In this document: piece by piece, positions 45,476 through 56,992 of the stretch
Layout of the letters: every line of letters starts with the position of its first letter
How positions within the stretch are numbered: position 1 is the stretch's first letter
NCBI GenBank assembly: GCA_038496445.1
Contig: JALMLS010000556.1
Coordinates: 1-64,000 of the forward strand
DNA from: Trichosphaerium sp. ATCC 40318
Taxonomy: Eukaryota; Discosea; Flabellinia; Trichosidae
Direction: 5' to 3'
DNA length: 64,000 bases
Position numbers and translations under genes: made by a program
Notes under the pieces: model-generated
Database searches by the model: none
What the model saw: the letters and a program-made list of their open reading frames with translations, nothing else
What the model was told of the DNA's origin: nothing

Positions 45476-46565
45476 CCTATGTGTTGTTTTTGAAGCAAAA
45501 AGACAGAAAAAGAAGGTAGTAGAACTAACTTAAATCTTAGCTAAGTACCAGTTTTGTTCAAAAAAAAGAGTTTTTTTTTCGTGTTTCAAGATACACATAT
45601 TACATATTGCAGCTATTATAACGTTAACTAAAGCTAACTAGTTGTTTGAACCTGTTACACATATGGATAGCGAAGGTGTTGTAGTACATTTCACTGAATT
45701 GTTAGAAGTCGACTTAGGTTAATCAGCTTTCAGAACCTAAACGGTTTGTAACCGGAAAAGTTATACTTCTACATTTGATAGTATTAGTACTGGTGTTTAA
45801 TATAATATTTTCATGTTTGTTGCAGGTTTGGCAGAAGTATCAAATTGCAAGATGTTGCAAGAACTAACAAATCTGACAAACTTGCAACAACTAGCAGAAA
45901 TTACAAGATGTCAGTTTTGTTAGTTCTTGCAAGAACTGACAGCTTTGATAAAAACTTGCATAACCAGTGCAATGTGAATGTATCACATTCTATAACTCAT
46001 GACAATGTACCTTGCCTGCTGTCCTAATGTACATTAAGGCAAGATGAAAAACCACTGTGTCAAAGTCACAGCATCTACCAAGACGAGCGCAGTATCTCAC
46101 GTAGGTGCGCTCTCATTACTACTCACCCAGGAGCTATAAAAACGAGTACTAATTAATAATTATTTACATGTTAACTTACTAGCACCACGCGCGAATGCTG
46201 GCATATTCAGGCGTACAGAGGAGTATTAAAAGTTGCAAAGTGTTGCAAACTTGAATGATACGAACAATATTGAATAACATAGTGTACCACAACAGTAGGT
46301 GTAATGACCTTGTCTATATTGGTGGTAGTACAGGTGAGGTATCAATGAAGAAGAGCTTTACAGATTTTACAGCACAGTATTAAAGTCTTTAGTTGATAAT
46401 CAAAGTCACAGTATTACGCCAGTTTCTTTTCATCATGACAATATTCTTAGTACGTCAAAGTCATTTCGTTGTGTCAGTTGATCTACATTGATTGAGGTTG
46501 TACACGGAATAAACCTCACTACTCCAGCAGTTTACTCTAACATCAGAACCAGTGAAATACTATGC
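45476..46565. other. Spacer with an inverted repeat
   Basis: No gene seen in about 1.1 kb. It includes the stem-loop at 45855-45932 and further scattered copies of GTTGCAAG-like words between 45830 and 46260. Confidence 0.4.
45855..45932. repeat. 24-base inverted repeat, stem-loop
   Basis: 45855-45878 pairs with 45909-45932 with a single mismatch around a 30-base loop (arm core TTGCAAGAACTAACAAA). The arms could fold into a long hairpin RNA or mark a foldback element. Confidence 0.7.
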
Positions 46566-47821
46566 TTATTCTAGCGTAAAAGTAACACTAGTATCATCCA
46601 GACCTTCGGCAATTGTATCTCTATCTAGTTGTATTGAAACAGTATTTGTAAGCAATCCATGATCCACATGACCACCTAAACAGATATGTTATTTATTTAC
46701 AAATTGACACATGCATAAAGTTGTTAGTACCAGCGTCCATATTCCTTAAATGTTTGCATTGTGACTTGAAATCGACAATGTAAAATAGATCTATCTTTGG
46801 CTGACCACGTGATAACAAAAAATAATTATCAGTAACTAGTCCATACGTATACTCAGCATCATCTGCTCTTTGCAACATGTTAAAAGGTCGGCAAGGTAGG
46901 TGCACAATATAACACAAAGGGCGTACTTTATTTTCCATTTTGAAAAGGTCGCCGTTGCTTTAAACGTCACTGACGAAAGTGGCTTCATCTCTCTGAAAAA
47001 ATTGATCTTATTCCCACCTCCTGAAACACGGGCGCTGTAAGCTATATACTTTCTAGAAGATCCTCCCCATCTCATAGAGCAGTCACGATGACTCCAATAA
47101 AATTGTAATCCTCCACCTGTAACGAACTTATTGCAATCTTGTTCTGTTTGTCCGTTTCCTTAATACAACAAACATGTTAATAATTTAGAAGCACAACTGC
47201 AACTTGCTCTACAAGATGAGCGAGTTCAGTTACAATTTCAGTGAACTGTTTCTATTTGTTAAATAAGGCGAAAAACTTTTGTTACAAAAAATCAGCGTAC
47301 CAAGGAGGATGTTTACAGTTTTTGACGCTGATAAGTTTGTAAGCTGAAGGGTAAAAGTAATAGTGTCTCCCAAAGCTAAACGGGATTTGTCTACTGTTAG
47401 TTTTGGCTGTACAGGCGGATGAGCTCTGGTGTAATTGAGAAATCGCTGTTTCCAACATGTTGGGTTTTTAAACGGTCTCTGAGAAGTTAAAACCGGTGCA
47501 GTGTAGTCTACGTTAGTGATCCATCGGCCTCCTTCTCGTTTAAGAAGGAATCCTGGATGAGCAAGTTAGTTAATACAAATTGGTTTAATAACGCTTGCCT
47601 TTGGCTCTCCTGTCTAAGTACATACAGTAACCTCGTCTGTACCATTGTTCAATCGCGATGTAGTTGTTTTTGCCGAAAAAAGCGTTAAACAAGCGCATCC
47701 ACACAGCATCGTTAGAGAAAAGAGCTAAGCAGCGCTTTGAGGTGACAGAAATATTGTACAAGCTCCATAGATCCAAAATAGAAGCAATAGGTATGAACAG
47801 GTCTTGTGGGAGGTGTTCCAT
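46566..47821 (-). CDS. F-box protein with a beta-rich C-terminal region
   Basis: ATG at 47821. The N-terminus is an F-box (MEHLPQDLFIPIASILDLWS through SKRCLALFSNDAVWMRLF). An intron of about 40 bases joins RRAKGKR to FLLKREGGRWITNVDY. Later exons give LTVDKSRLALGDTITFTLQL, RWGGSSRKYIAYSARVSGGG, DDAEYTYGLVTDNYFLLSRG and VSIQLDRDTIAEGLDDTSVT, ending TFTLE, TAA at 46566-46568. Total is roughly 330 residues. F-box proteins recruit substrates to SCF ubiquitin ligases; the beta-sandwich-like C-terminal part would bind the target. The start is 91 bases from the divergent protease gene. Confidence 0.72.
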
Positions 47822-47912
47822 GTTTAGTTATTTATACCAACTGTTGAATTAAGCTAGCTTGACATTTTACCAAATTTGAAAAATTGCTCAGTTTAACGTT
47901 TCGACCTTGGTG

Positions 47913-50900
47913 ATGGCATATCACGCGCAAAATGTACTGGCTGTCGCGTTGTATTTGTCAATTGTAGCCTCTGCCGTCGCCAACGTAATTATTCATCCCA
48001 AATACACTACTATAACACAAACACAGCGAAGGAACGAATACAGTGGAGTATTGGAAGTTTTACAGTCTGATAACTTTAACACACAAGAATCATCACTGTA
48101 CCATTTACTTCGCGTCGAGAATCCACACCATCACGCGGGGAAGGTTTTTCACTTAGAAATTAACGATACGATCAATTTATCTCATGGGGATCACATTCGC
48201 GTCAACGCATCGCTAGGCACGTTGAGCGTTAAAATAAATACAGGATATCACGTTGGAAAGCAACATTTACGAGTACATACAATCTTACAGCATTCAAAAC
48301 GCAACACACAACGTACTCAACCAACCCGCAATCAAACCATCCAAGAATACGCGTCAGTTGACGTTTCAAAGGTTGTACAAACATCCATCGCGCTCAACAA
48401 TCGTTTTTGATACCTTGTAGCGTATTCTTGCTATTGGTGCTTCTGCTGACAACTTTACATCACCAACGCATGTGCGATTGGGTCGTATTGCGGCAATAGT
48501 TGTCGACTTTGAGGATACAAATGTGGAGGTACACTAATTCTGGTTTAAAAAAACCATTTTGATTAAATACTGTCCTTAGTGCTCTACGGGAGAGATATCA
48601 AGAACTCTGTGGGGTGGTATAGAATCTGTACAGCACGTTTTCAATAGAAATTCTTTTGGTGAAGCAACTTTTGTTAGAGATACAAGTACGTCTTTTTTGG
48701 TTAGAAAAGTCCGTATAGGCTCACTGAGCGAAATGACTTTGGCCAAATAATAAGTATTCATTAGGTGCAAATGCTCATGTTTATCGTGTTAAGATTGGAT
48801 TAAAACAGGGAAAAGAGAAACTATGCAAACCAGCTTTGTGGTATGCATTTATAAACCGCACTGCATCGGTTCTTTTTTGATTAACTTTACGTTTTTTCAG
48901 GTCTACACTGGCAATCATAGAAGCGGAAAAGAATGGTGTAGAACTACAAAATTATCAGCACCACATGTTTTTTATACCAGGAACATCTCATATTCAAAAT
49001 GTACTCCATTTTAATTGTTTTTTTCAATCTTACCAAGTATTTTAAGATGTGTAAATGGAACGGGCTTGGAAATGTTGGTTGTGGTGTTTATTGCACTACT
49101 TGGATTAGTAGTTGTAAGGATCGTAATGTTATCTCTCATGAGCTTGGACATAATCTCGGACTTCCTCATGCTGCAAGAAATATGTGGTTGAGGGTGCGAT
49201 CAACGCTCTGTTTTATCTATTTTTATAGTTACTCACTGCTTAATCAATAAAGGGTGATGTTATTGAATATGGCGATCCTACAGCAATTATGGGAAATGTT
49301 TGGTCTATTTCCGATAAGACATTTTTCTTCAATGCGCCTCATAGGTAAGTACATTTTCGGATTTGACATTTTGACACATTTTATTCATTGAATATGTATA
49401 GAGTTATGTTGAATTGGCTTAAACACGTTACTACAGTGACTAGCAGTGGAGTATATGAAGTATTTCCTTTTAATAACATGGCATACAAACTTGACAATAA
49501 GATACAAGCACTTCGTATACAGAGGCATGATATCAGTCAAAAAGGTAGATGTAGCTCTTAAGTTGGTGCTAAACTTTTAACTCTCTTTAGTCGTACCTTA
49601 CTATTACTTTTCCTACACTATTGGGGAAGGTTCAATGTACAGTGGCTCATGTGTTGTTCATATGGTATATGATCCTCGTCGCAATACAGAATTTATGAGA
49701 ACAATGGTAGCAGGTACGACACTCATACGTAATGTTATTTCTGTGTTAATTTTTCATGTTAGGAGACGTATTCAAAGACGTTGGTGGAACCTTTTCAGCT
49801 CAACTGATGTCAATTGACAACGAAAAGATGGTGCTTAAATTTGATCATGGATGCAGTGCAAGTACAACTGAAATAGATATCGTACCAAGCAATGAAATAT
49901 CCAAAGTATGTAGTAACTATTATGTATTTTATTTCTACTTACTTTTTACAAACAGAAGTATCACGTAGTATCCAAGGAAAACCAAACTAAAGTATACATA
50001 CATCAATCGGCTTCTCAAAAACCTAGTATATCATTTGATTTCAAAATAACAAACAAAGACACTGCAGTTTGTCCTCAAAAGAATTATACTTTTTCAGCAA
50101 AGGTAAAGCTAAATTTTATCAAAGATTTACTAACTCAAGATGTAGGCGTTAAACAATGCTTTCAATACTACTGTAGGAATAGAATTTGATCCTCCTCATA
50201 TTGTATTAGAAGGGACGCAACAGTGTAGTGTAAAAATGATCATAAGAGCCAAGGAGGTTCGTTAAACTTAAAACAGTTTCCTGCTGAAAAACTAAACAAA
50301 ACAAGGGTGTTCTTGGTGATTTTGCTTCAAAGATTAACATGAAAGCAATGGTAACCGGGAGCTATGGTGCTAATCAAACAACTGAGCTTGATTTAACATT
50401 AGCTAACCCGCCAACGTGTACCAACATAGATAGGTAAGTAACAAAACAAACGCCCATATATTTTAAGTATCACCTTTTTTTAAGTCATTTCATTAGGGTT
50501 ACCCCAACGCTAGATATTGACGACAAACAGTTAATGATGACTGTTGGGCATCATTACACGTTGGTTGGTTCAGTACACAATAATGATCCAAAGTTATGTG
50601 GTACAAGAGCCTTCACAATAACACATAACAGTAAGGGTCTATTCTTCTCTTTTTAAAACTTTATTGACATTACAACCACAGGCGATTGGGTTAAAACACC
50701 TCAAAAAATATCAGTTTTTTCGGAGAAGGTGGAAGAATTCTTTATTGAAGTAACTGCACCTGATAGCTTACCTAAAAACGCTTCTAAAATAATCACGTAT
50801 GAAAATGACATACCAAAGATTTAGACCTAACATCGATTTAGGATTACTCTTAAAGATGATCTCTTAGGCACTGAAATTACATCTAACCTTTCAGTAAATG

Positions 50901-53900
50901 TTTTGAGTGGCTGTAAAAAACAAAGACCGCTGTTAAAGCTAGATAATCCTAATATAAATTTAGCAACGAGAGCATCAGGTATAGATTTATTTTTGCGCTT
51001 TTTCTCATTTTTTTCAGGATTGGTTTACGCCACTGTTGAGAATATCGATTCTCTCGCTTGTCCTCCCAGAGAGATCAAGTTTAAGGCATCGACAAAAGAT
51101 ATATTATTGCATAGTACCGTATACCCATCTACTTTGAGAGTAGACCCAGGTAAACCGACATAATTGTTTTTAGCCTTTTTTACAAAGAAATGACAATACA
51201 TCACTAACGTCGGTTTTAAGGCTCATCAGTTGTATTTGCTGTTACTATTACCACCCCCAACAAAGTTTCAGAGATCAAGATAGGACAAATAAACGTAGAA
51301 GCTGAAACTGGCGACTCAAAACTTCATGTAAGATGAATTAGTGTCACATCGATTTTTTTTACCTTACTAATTGTATAGGCTACTATTAATGTCCGTACAA
51401 CACCTATCATTTGTAAAAGATCTCCTCCTATAGTATCAATACGCTGCCCTCACGTTCTTTTATCAGAGTACGTCCAAAATACATATTGAAGTGTAACCAA
51501 ATAGCTTTCTTTACATTACAATTTTCACTCTTGTACAAAGCTTGTCTTTTAACTCCTCACCTTTGTTTAGAAAGCCAGAATCTATGTTCAGCTGTGCGAT
51601 AACAATTACTAACAAAGATTCGCAAGAGTGTCCTTCATTTAAGTTCAAACTCGACTGGATATCAGGTAAACTACAATATTTGATTGTTACGAAGAATTTA
51701 CTTTCTTTTCATAGAAAGTACACTTCTTAGCGCCAGTAAGAATTCAACACAAGAACAATTAGTAATACCACAAAACGCTTCAACAGTACACTTCAAGATC
51801 AACTACAACCGTAGTGGCATACCAGATTTCATAGCAGGACAAGCAGCAGCTGTAAAACATGCTTTTAATTACTCTGATGACAGTAATCACTCAGCCCACG
51901 TGTACGCCTATTTTAAAGGAAACAGACAAACCGAGATTAAAACGGATATGTTGTGTACTTAATCTCTTATAACTGTTTTTAGATTAAAGCTCAACGAAGT
52001 AACAACTTACTTTGTGAAATGTAAATATAACAGCCCAGAGATAACGATTTTAAGCAAGGACCATTACAACGTAACGAATTACAGTATACTATCAGGTACT
52101 CTAATACCAGTTCTTATTTCTAAATTTTCTGTTATTTCCATTGGTTGCCCTTTTGACGCAAGAGATGATAGCTCTTGATTTAGTTTACTTGTAACTAAAC
52201 CATTCTTAGGAGCCAGAGCATCATGGAAAGTTCAGATTAAGTCCAAAACAGCAGGTGACTGTCCATTTAGTTACTATCAGCTTGGGTTTAATGATACCGA
52301 TGAAGGCTCTAGACTAAATAAGCTAGGATGGAAGGTATTAACACGCAAACACTCTGTACAGCGTAGCTGACTATCGTATTTTTGTAGATTGGGTTTTCCA
52401 GTGCAAAGTTATATCCTGGGCAAAAAAAAGATGTCACCTTATTTGCACAATCTCCTGCTGATGTTAATGGTAACTTTACGTTTGGTCTGAAAGCATATGA
52501 TACACATAATAGAACTTTGAGCGACTCTCTTTCGCTTGGTGTTTCGGTAAACCTTTTTCTTTGAAAAAAAAAAACCAAAAAAGTTTTTGCATGCTTTTTA
52601 GGCGTACACTTGTGTAGCCAAATGATTTTGATCTAACTATAAGAGTGATTTGTACTCAGGAAACAACGCCGATTTGATAATAGTTATACATGTTCTCGCC
52701 AAAAACACATCAACAACTTTTTTCTTATTCTTTCTGATTTTTTTCTTAATCGCTTCTTTTTGTTTTTAGGTGTCAAATTCTTGTGTTATATTTAAACCAA
52801 CATTGGAAATGATCTCTGATGTAATATCAATACCAATGGGAGTATCCAATATGATTAAATACAGCGTAAATACAACAAGCAATGATAAAGGAAATTGTAG
52901 TCATTACAACTATAATTTCAGACCTGGAATATATCCATACAAAGGAAGTATGTTCCTACTACTTATATTAATAGAGTTTAACTCTTTTGTTTGTTTTAGT
53001 CGGTGGGCTTATAGATGCCCATTTAATAGTACAAAATAAGACTGTACCTGGAATATCAGTCAAGTTTGGACCAAGTGAAAGTCTCGTTGTGTACGTGAAC
53101 TATTTTTTTTCGGAAAGCAACATCCATGTCGACTTTATGTTAGTTCTTTCGCATAAAAATTTATTATGTGACGGCACTGGGCTGTCATTAGGTCTAGTGT
53201 CGCATACCTATGGGCAGATATTTATTTGTTTTTTTCTAAAACCTTTATCTCCACACCTTGAACAACGAGCCCTAATGTATTTAGGGACGTTGTTATCGAA
53301 ACAAAAGAAAATTTACCTCCGGGAAACTATACTGTAGCTTTATCAAGCAGTGATCAATTCAGAGAGCCAGGACATTCTGAAACTGAGAAGCTCAGATTTG
53401 AAGTTATGTGCCCTCTACCAAAGTCAGTAGGTAATTTATCTATTTGGCATGATACTAGTAAAGTATTCGGCTCATCAGAAGGAATCACACTTACGTACGT
53501 TGACATGGTTGTTGTTTTAGTTTAAAGTACTAAAACGCGCTTTGTGCTTCTTACTACCTTATTGTCTCTCATTTGTATGTTTATTATTGTAGTTGGGTAG
53601 CTTGTACAATGCCTAATGAGTGTTGTTGTCCATGTAAATGGGAAGTTACTAGAGCAGGAGGTAACGGTTTCTTTACTATTTTTATTTTTTTTGTTGTTTT
53701 TTTTTGTAAACCTTGTTTTAGTTGTTCTTGGCGTTACACCTTATCATAACCTCACTGTATCATCGAGCTTATCTGAATCGGGTATAGAGTACGAGTATAA
53801 AGTTGTAACTATTGATCGTTTTGGACGACGTTCTGATGAAAACACGTGTGGTTACAGCATTAAAGCGTACGTAGCCTGATTTTCTAGTTTTCGTTCCTAC

Positions 53901-54134
53901 AACGCCAATGGCTCCTTTATAACCTTTTTTATTTAGTGTCTCAAATGCAAGTAACAGTATTTTGATATTGCTCCTCGCACTACTAGGTAAGCAAAGCGCT
54001 TTGTTTCCAAACCAAGGGATGTGTCAAAGAAATTTGTGCTTCTTAACTTAAGCTTTTGCTGCGCAGTTATTTTAATCGCCATTGCTACAATTTGTTTATA
54101 TTTGCACTACCAGAATAGTCTAGAACATACTTGA
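47913..54134 (+). CDS. Gametolysin-like (M11-type) metalloprotease, membrane-anchored
   Basis: ATG at 47913, TGA at 54132-54134, with more than 20 short introns. Signal peptide (NVLAVALYLSIVASAVANV), a pro-region, then the zinc site HELGHNLGLPHA (HExxHxxGxxH) and a following GDPTAIMG Met-turn, as in gametolysin/M11 and related metzincins. About 1000 residues of repeated beta-rich modules follow, with recurring lines such as FDFKITNKDTAVCPQKNYTF, CAITITNKDSQECPSFKFKL and NVRTTPIICKRSPPIVSI. Near the end is a fibronectin-like piece (TPYHNLTVSSSLSESGIEYE). A C-terminal membrane helix (SILILLLALLVILIAIATIC) and a short tail YLHYQNSLEHT close the protein. A surface or secreted-matrix protease is likely. 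Exon joins in the modular part are approximate. Confidence 0.78.
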
Positions 54135-54999
54135 GTTTCTATAACCTTCCTTGGGTTCTAGAAAATCCACAACTTTCGAGAATTTCTCAAACCAATGTGT
54201 ACTGAATATTAATGTTTCTTCTAGGTTCTCTTATCGTACCTATGTTTCTTTGTAGTGGAGAGACAATAAAACATTGTCTACGAGCTCGAGGTACGTATTG
54301 GGATTGTACGTTATATTGTTACTGACTATTTGTGCCACCAGGAAAATGTTATTTTTGAAAAGAAACAAAAATGCAACAAATTTCTTAGACCAACATATGT
54401 AAATAAACAAAAATATTGCGTAATCTTTCACTAGTACAAGGAAGGGGGAGCATCGCTTTTGAGACAGTTTCGAAATTTTGATATGTCGACTTCTACTTAA
54501 ACGTTTCCGCCTCTGTATGGGCTTTACATGCGTAGAAGAGCCAAGTTCGACTATTTGTATGCTTTTCAGGAGCGTTGTGAGCGAGAGGAAAAAGCCTAAA
54601 AAGGTGTGAGGTTTCTTTGTAAACACGCCAAAAGCGATACTTGGCGAGAGTCGCTTTGCTCGCGTAACAGAGTTACTTCAACCAATCAAAAAAAGAAAGT
54701 TGTTTTCAGTTCAGTACTACAATGAGGTGTGCTTTCAATGCACCGGTTTTATACTTAATTGGTACGTTCTCTCAAGCCAAAGGCAGGAATAGCCTTTCGT
54801 ACGAGATTACGGTAATGAAGTTCCGTTTCACAAAAGAAGTACATATAACTACCAAAAATAGGCAAACTCATAGTTTAGATCCAATTGTTGTGAAGTGGTA
54901 GTGTAATTGAGTACACAGTCTACTCCAATTTTAAGAGATTCCGAAAACACGATGCACAAAAAAGGTTGTTGTACACTAAATTAGTACAAACTCCTTACT
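54135..54999. other. Spacer, no supported gene
   Basis: A 128-codon minus-strand frame (54240-54626) exists but its composition is unconvincing and no family or splice support is seen. Confidence 0.35.
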
Positions 55000-56262
55000 A
55001 TGGCAACGGGTAGTAGATTGTGCGTATTTATTGCACTCTTGTGCATTACTTGCACTATTGCAGCAGAATACCAAGTAGATGACTACAAACTCGGTAATGG
55101 GCTAAATGATTCTCGTACAATCATCAACGCACTGCAAAGCATCCAACCAGGAGATACTCTTCTATTTTCTGAGCGTTTGTACAAAATTAAGCAACCAATC
55201 CTCATAGAAACGTCTGTACACCTCAGAGGCGTAGGATATAGTACTATTCTGCGATACACTGGCGACGTAGACCAGTACGGGCACTACGCAAACCTTTTGG
55301 GCCGCGCTATGCGAGTTGGAATACTTAACGTATACGCTGACGACGTTACTGTAACGGATATGACAATAGATCAAAACTTTAGAGGGTCTGGAAGGTCAGA
55401 TGGAGAGTCCGCGATAATAGGGAGTCTTCTTATCGGTGGCGCTTACACTGGCGCAAAGAAAAACGTCCATAACGTTCATGTTCGGAATATCCGATTTTAC
55501 GATTACTACGGAGACGCTTGTTCGAATCACTTGACAAAGACAATTGGAGCAATTATAGAGGACTGTAAGTTTATATCTTCTTATATCGTAGGAGGATGGG
55601 AAACTGCTGGTACCTTTGGGGAACAAGCCATCAGTTTCAGTGTTGGCGAGGATATCGTCATCAGAAATAACCTTATTCAAGGCGCACTTGATGACGCTAT
55701 TGCAATTCATCGATCGTCTTCTAATGTCCTTATCGAGAATAACTTTATATCTACCACTGGAGGACGTATTCTTGTTGGTGGTACAAATGGCGCTATTGTT
55801 ACTAACAATCGTATTGTTTATATCCAACAAGGAGCTTATGCTATTTTAATAACTTATGAACATCAAGCTCGTCACGTGACATTGAATAATAATATTCAAG
55901 TCACAGACAATACAATCATATCTAAAGACCGTGATAATCGGTTGTTCTCGACAGGTATCTTCTTATGGGCGTCTGGTGAAGATATAACTGTTACCGGTAA
56001 TAGAATTATTCAAGCAAGTGGATTAGGCGTTGCAGGTATAAGAGTAAAAGCTCGATGGCACGAAAGTGGTTGGTTCTCAACCAGGGATGCTACTATTACT
56101 GGTAATACTGTAAACGGGTTTACGCATGGTGTACGTGTACAACTACCTGAAGAAGATATTGATACTATTGACGTTGAGGGCAATATCTACGGAAATAATA
56201 TTAAATATGAGTACACTTCGTTAACTATGACCACAGAAAGTCCTACTCCAAACAACGCGTAG
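55000..56262 (+). CDS. Secreted parallel beta-helix protein, intronless
   Basis: A single frame of 420 residues from ATG 55000. Signal peptide (RLCVFIALLCITCTIAAEYQ). The mature part opens DDYKLGNGLNDSRTIINALQ and QPGDTLLFSERLYKI, the start of pectate-lyase-like folds. It then shows repeated beta-helix rungs: DVTVTDMTIDQNFRG, VHNVHVRNIRFYDYYGD, DIVIRNNLIQGALDDAIAIH, NVLIENNFISTTGGRILVGG, DITVTGNRIIQASGLGVAG and DATITGNTVNGFTHGVRVQL. The tail is Thr/Pro-rich (TTESPTPNNA). Members include polysaccharide lyases and glycan-binding proteins; I cannot identify catalytic residues. Lack of introns in an intron-rich region hints at lateral gain from bacteria. Confidence 0.82.
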   Translation: MATGSRLCVFIALLCITCTIAAEYQVDDYKLGNGLNDSRTIINALQSIQPGDTLLFSERLYKIKQPILIETSVHLRGVGYSTILRYTGDVDQYGHYANLLGRAMRVGILNVYADDVTVTDMTIDQNFRGSGRSDGESAIIGSLLIGGAYTGAKKNVHNVHVRNIRFYDYYGDACSNHLTKTIGAIIEDCKFISSYIVGGWETAGTFGEQAISFSVGEDIVIRNNLIQGALDDAIAIHRSSSNVLIENNFISTTGGRILVGGTNGAIVTNNRIVYIQQGAYAILITYEHQARHVTLNNNIQVTDNTIISKDRDNRLFSTGIFLWASGEDITVTGNRIIQASGLGVAGIRVKARWHESGWFSTRDATITGNTVNGFTHGVRVQLPEEDIDTIDVEGNIYGNNIKYEYTSLTMTTESPTPNNA

Positions 56263-56992
56263 TCTGAATAACAAGTCTTCAATAAATACAAGTTCAAGAA
56301 GTAGCACTCTTTGTTGGTTTTTACATAAATTTCATCATTCCTCTCTTTTTTCTTCAAATCCGTCATTTATAAGAAACATTTACTGGAAAAGTTCTTTGTC
56401 GTAAAGAAGTCGCCGCAAAGCTTTGAAGGTATCACGTGAGCAAGGAAACCTAGTCTCACATTTCTTCAAAAGGAGGGTAGGTTACCTTCCTTTGTTAGAA
56501 GAACCATTGCGCCAGCTAGACAACAAATACGCGATTGTTTGGGAGATAAGACAACGTCTTAGTGGCTATCAATAGCGCACTTATTGTGTATATTTGTACA
56601 TTAAAAATACTACAGTACACTTGTGCGGAATTACAATACATTCTGTAAAGAAATGAATTTTTCAAGAAAAACAAAGAAAGAGGGAAAAAAAAAATTTTGT
56701 AAAGAAAATGCAGGTTTCAAGGGGTTGGGTTTGTGGGCGTTGTTGATATTAGCCACAGTTAATCGTGTTGGTGTTTCTTCTGTCTAGTTTGAGTTCAGCC
56801 TCACGAATTCAAACGCCTGAAATGCCAGACATATTCATCCATTACATTTATTCTTGGTTATCAGGTTTGGGTACAAAGCTGTCTTTTCTTACCATTTGGT
56901 TTCAAAAGAGGAATATGGAAAGACAGCAGGCTGCTTTTAAGGTTGTCAAAACAAAGGAGTCAAGGATTTAATAGTAATATTACAACATGCTT
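56263..56992. other. Spacer with an uncertain small frame
   Basis: A plus-strand frame at 56765-56971 (RIQTPEMPDIFIHYIYSWLS; ERQQAAFKVVKTKESRI) lacks an ATG and a recognised family. It may be a small gene with an upstream exon or chance. Confidence 0.3.

Noticed and set aside
54240-54626. 128-residue minus-strand frame
   Set aside because: Low-complexity hydrophobic/basic mix, no recognised motif, no neighbouring splice support.
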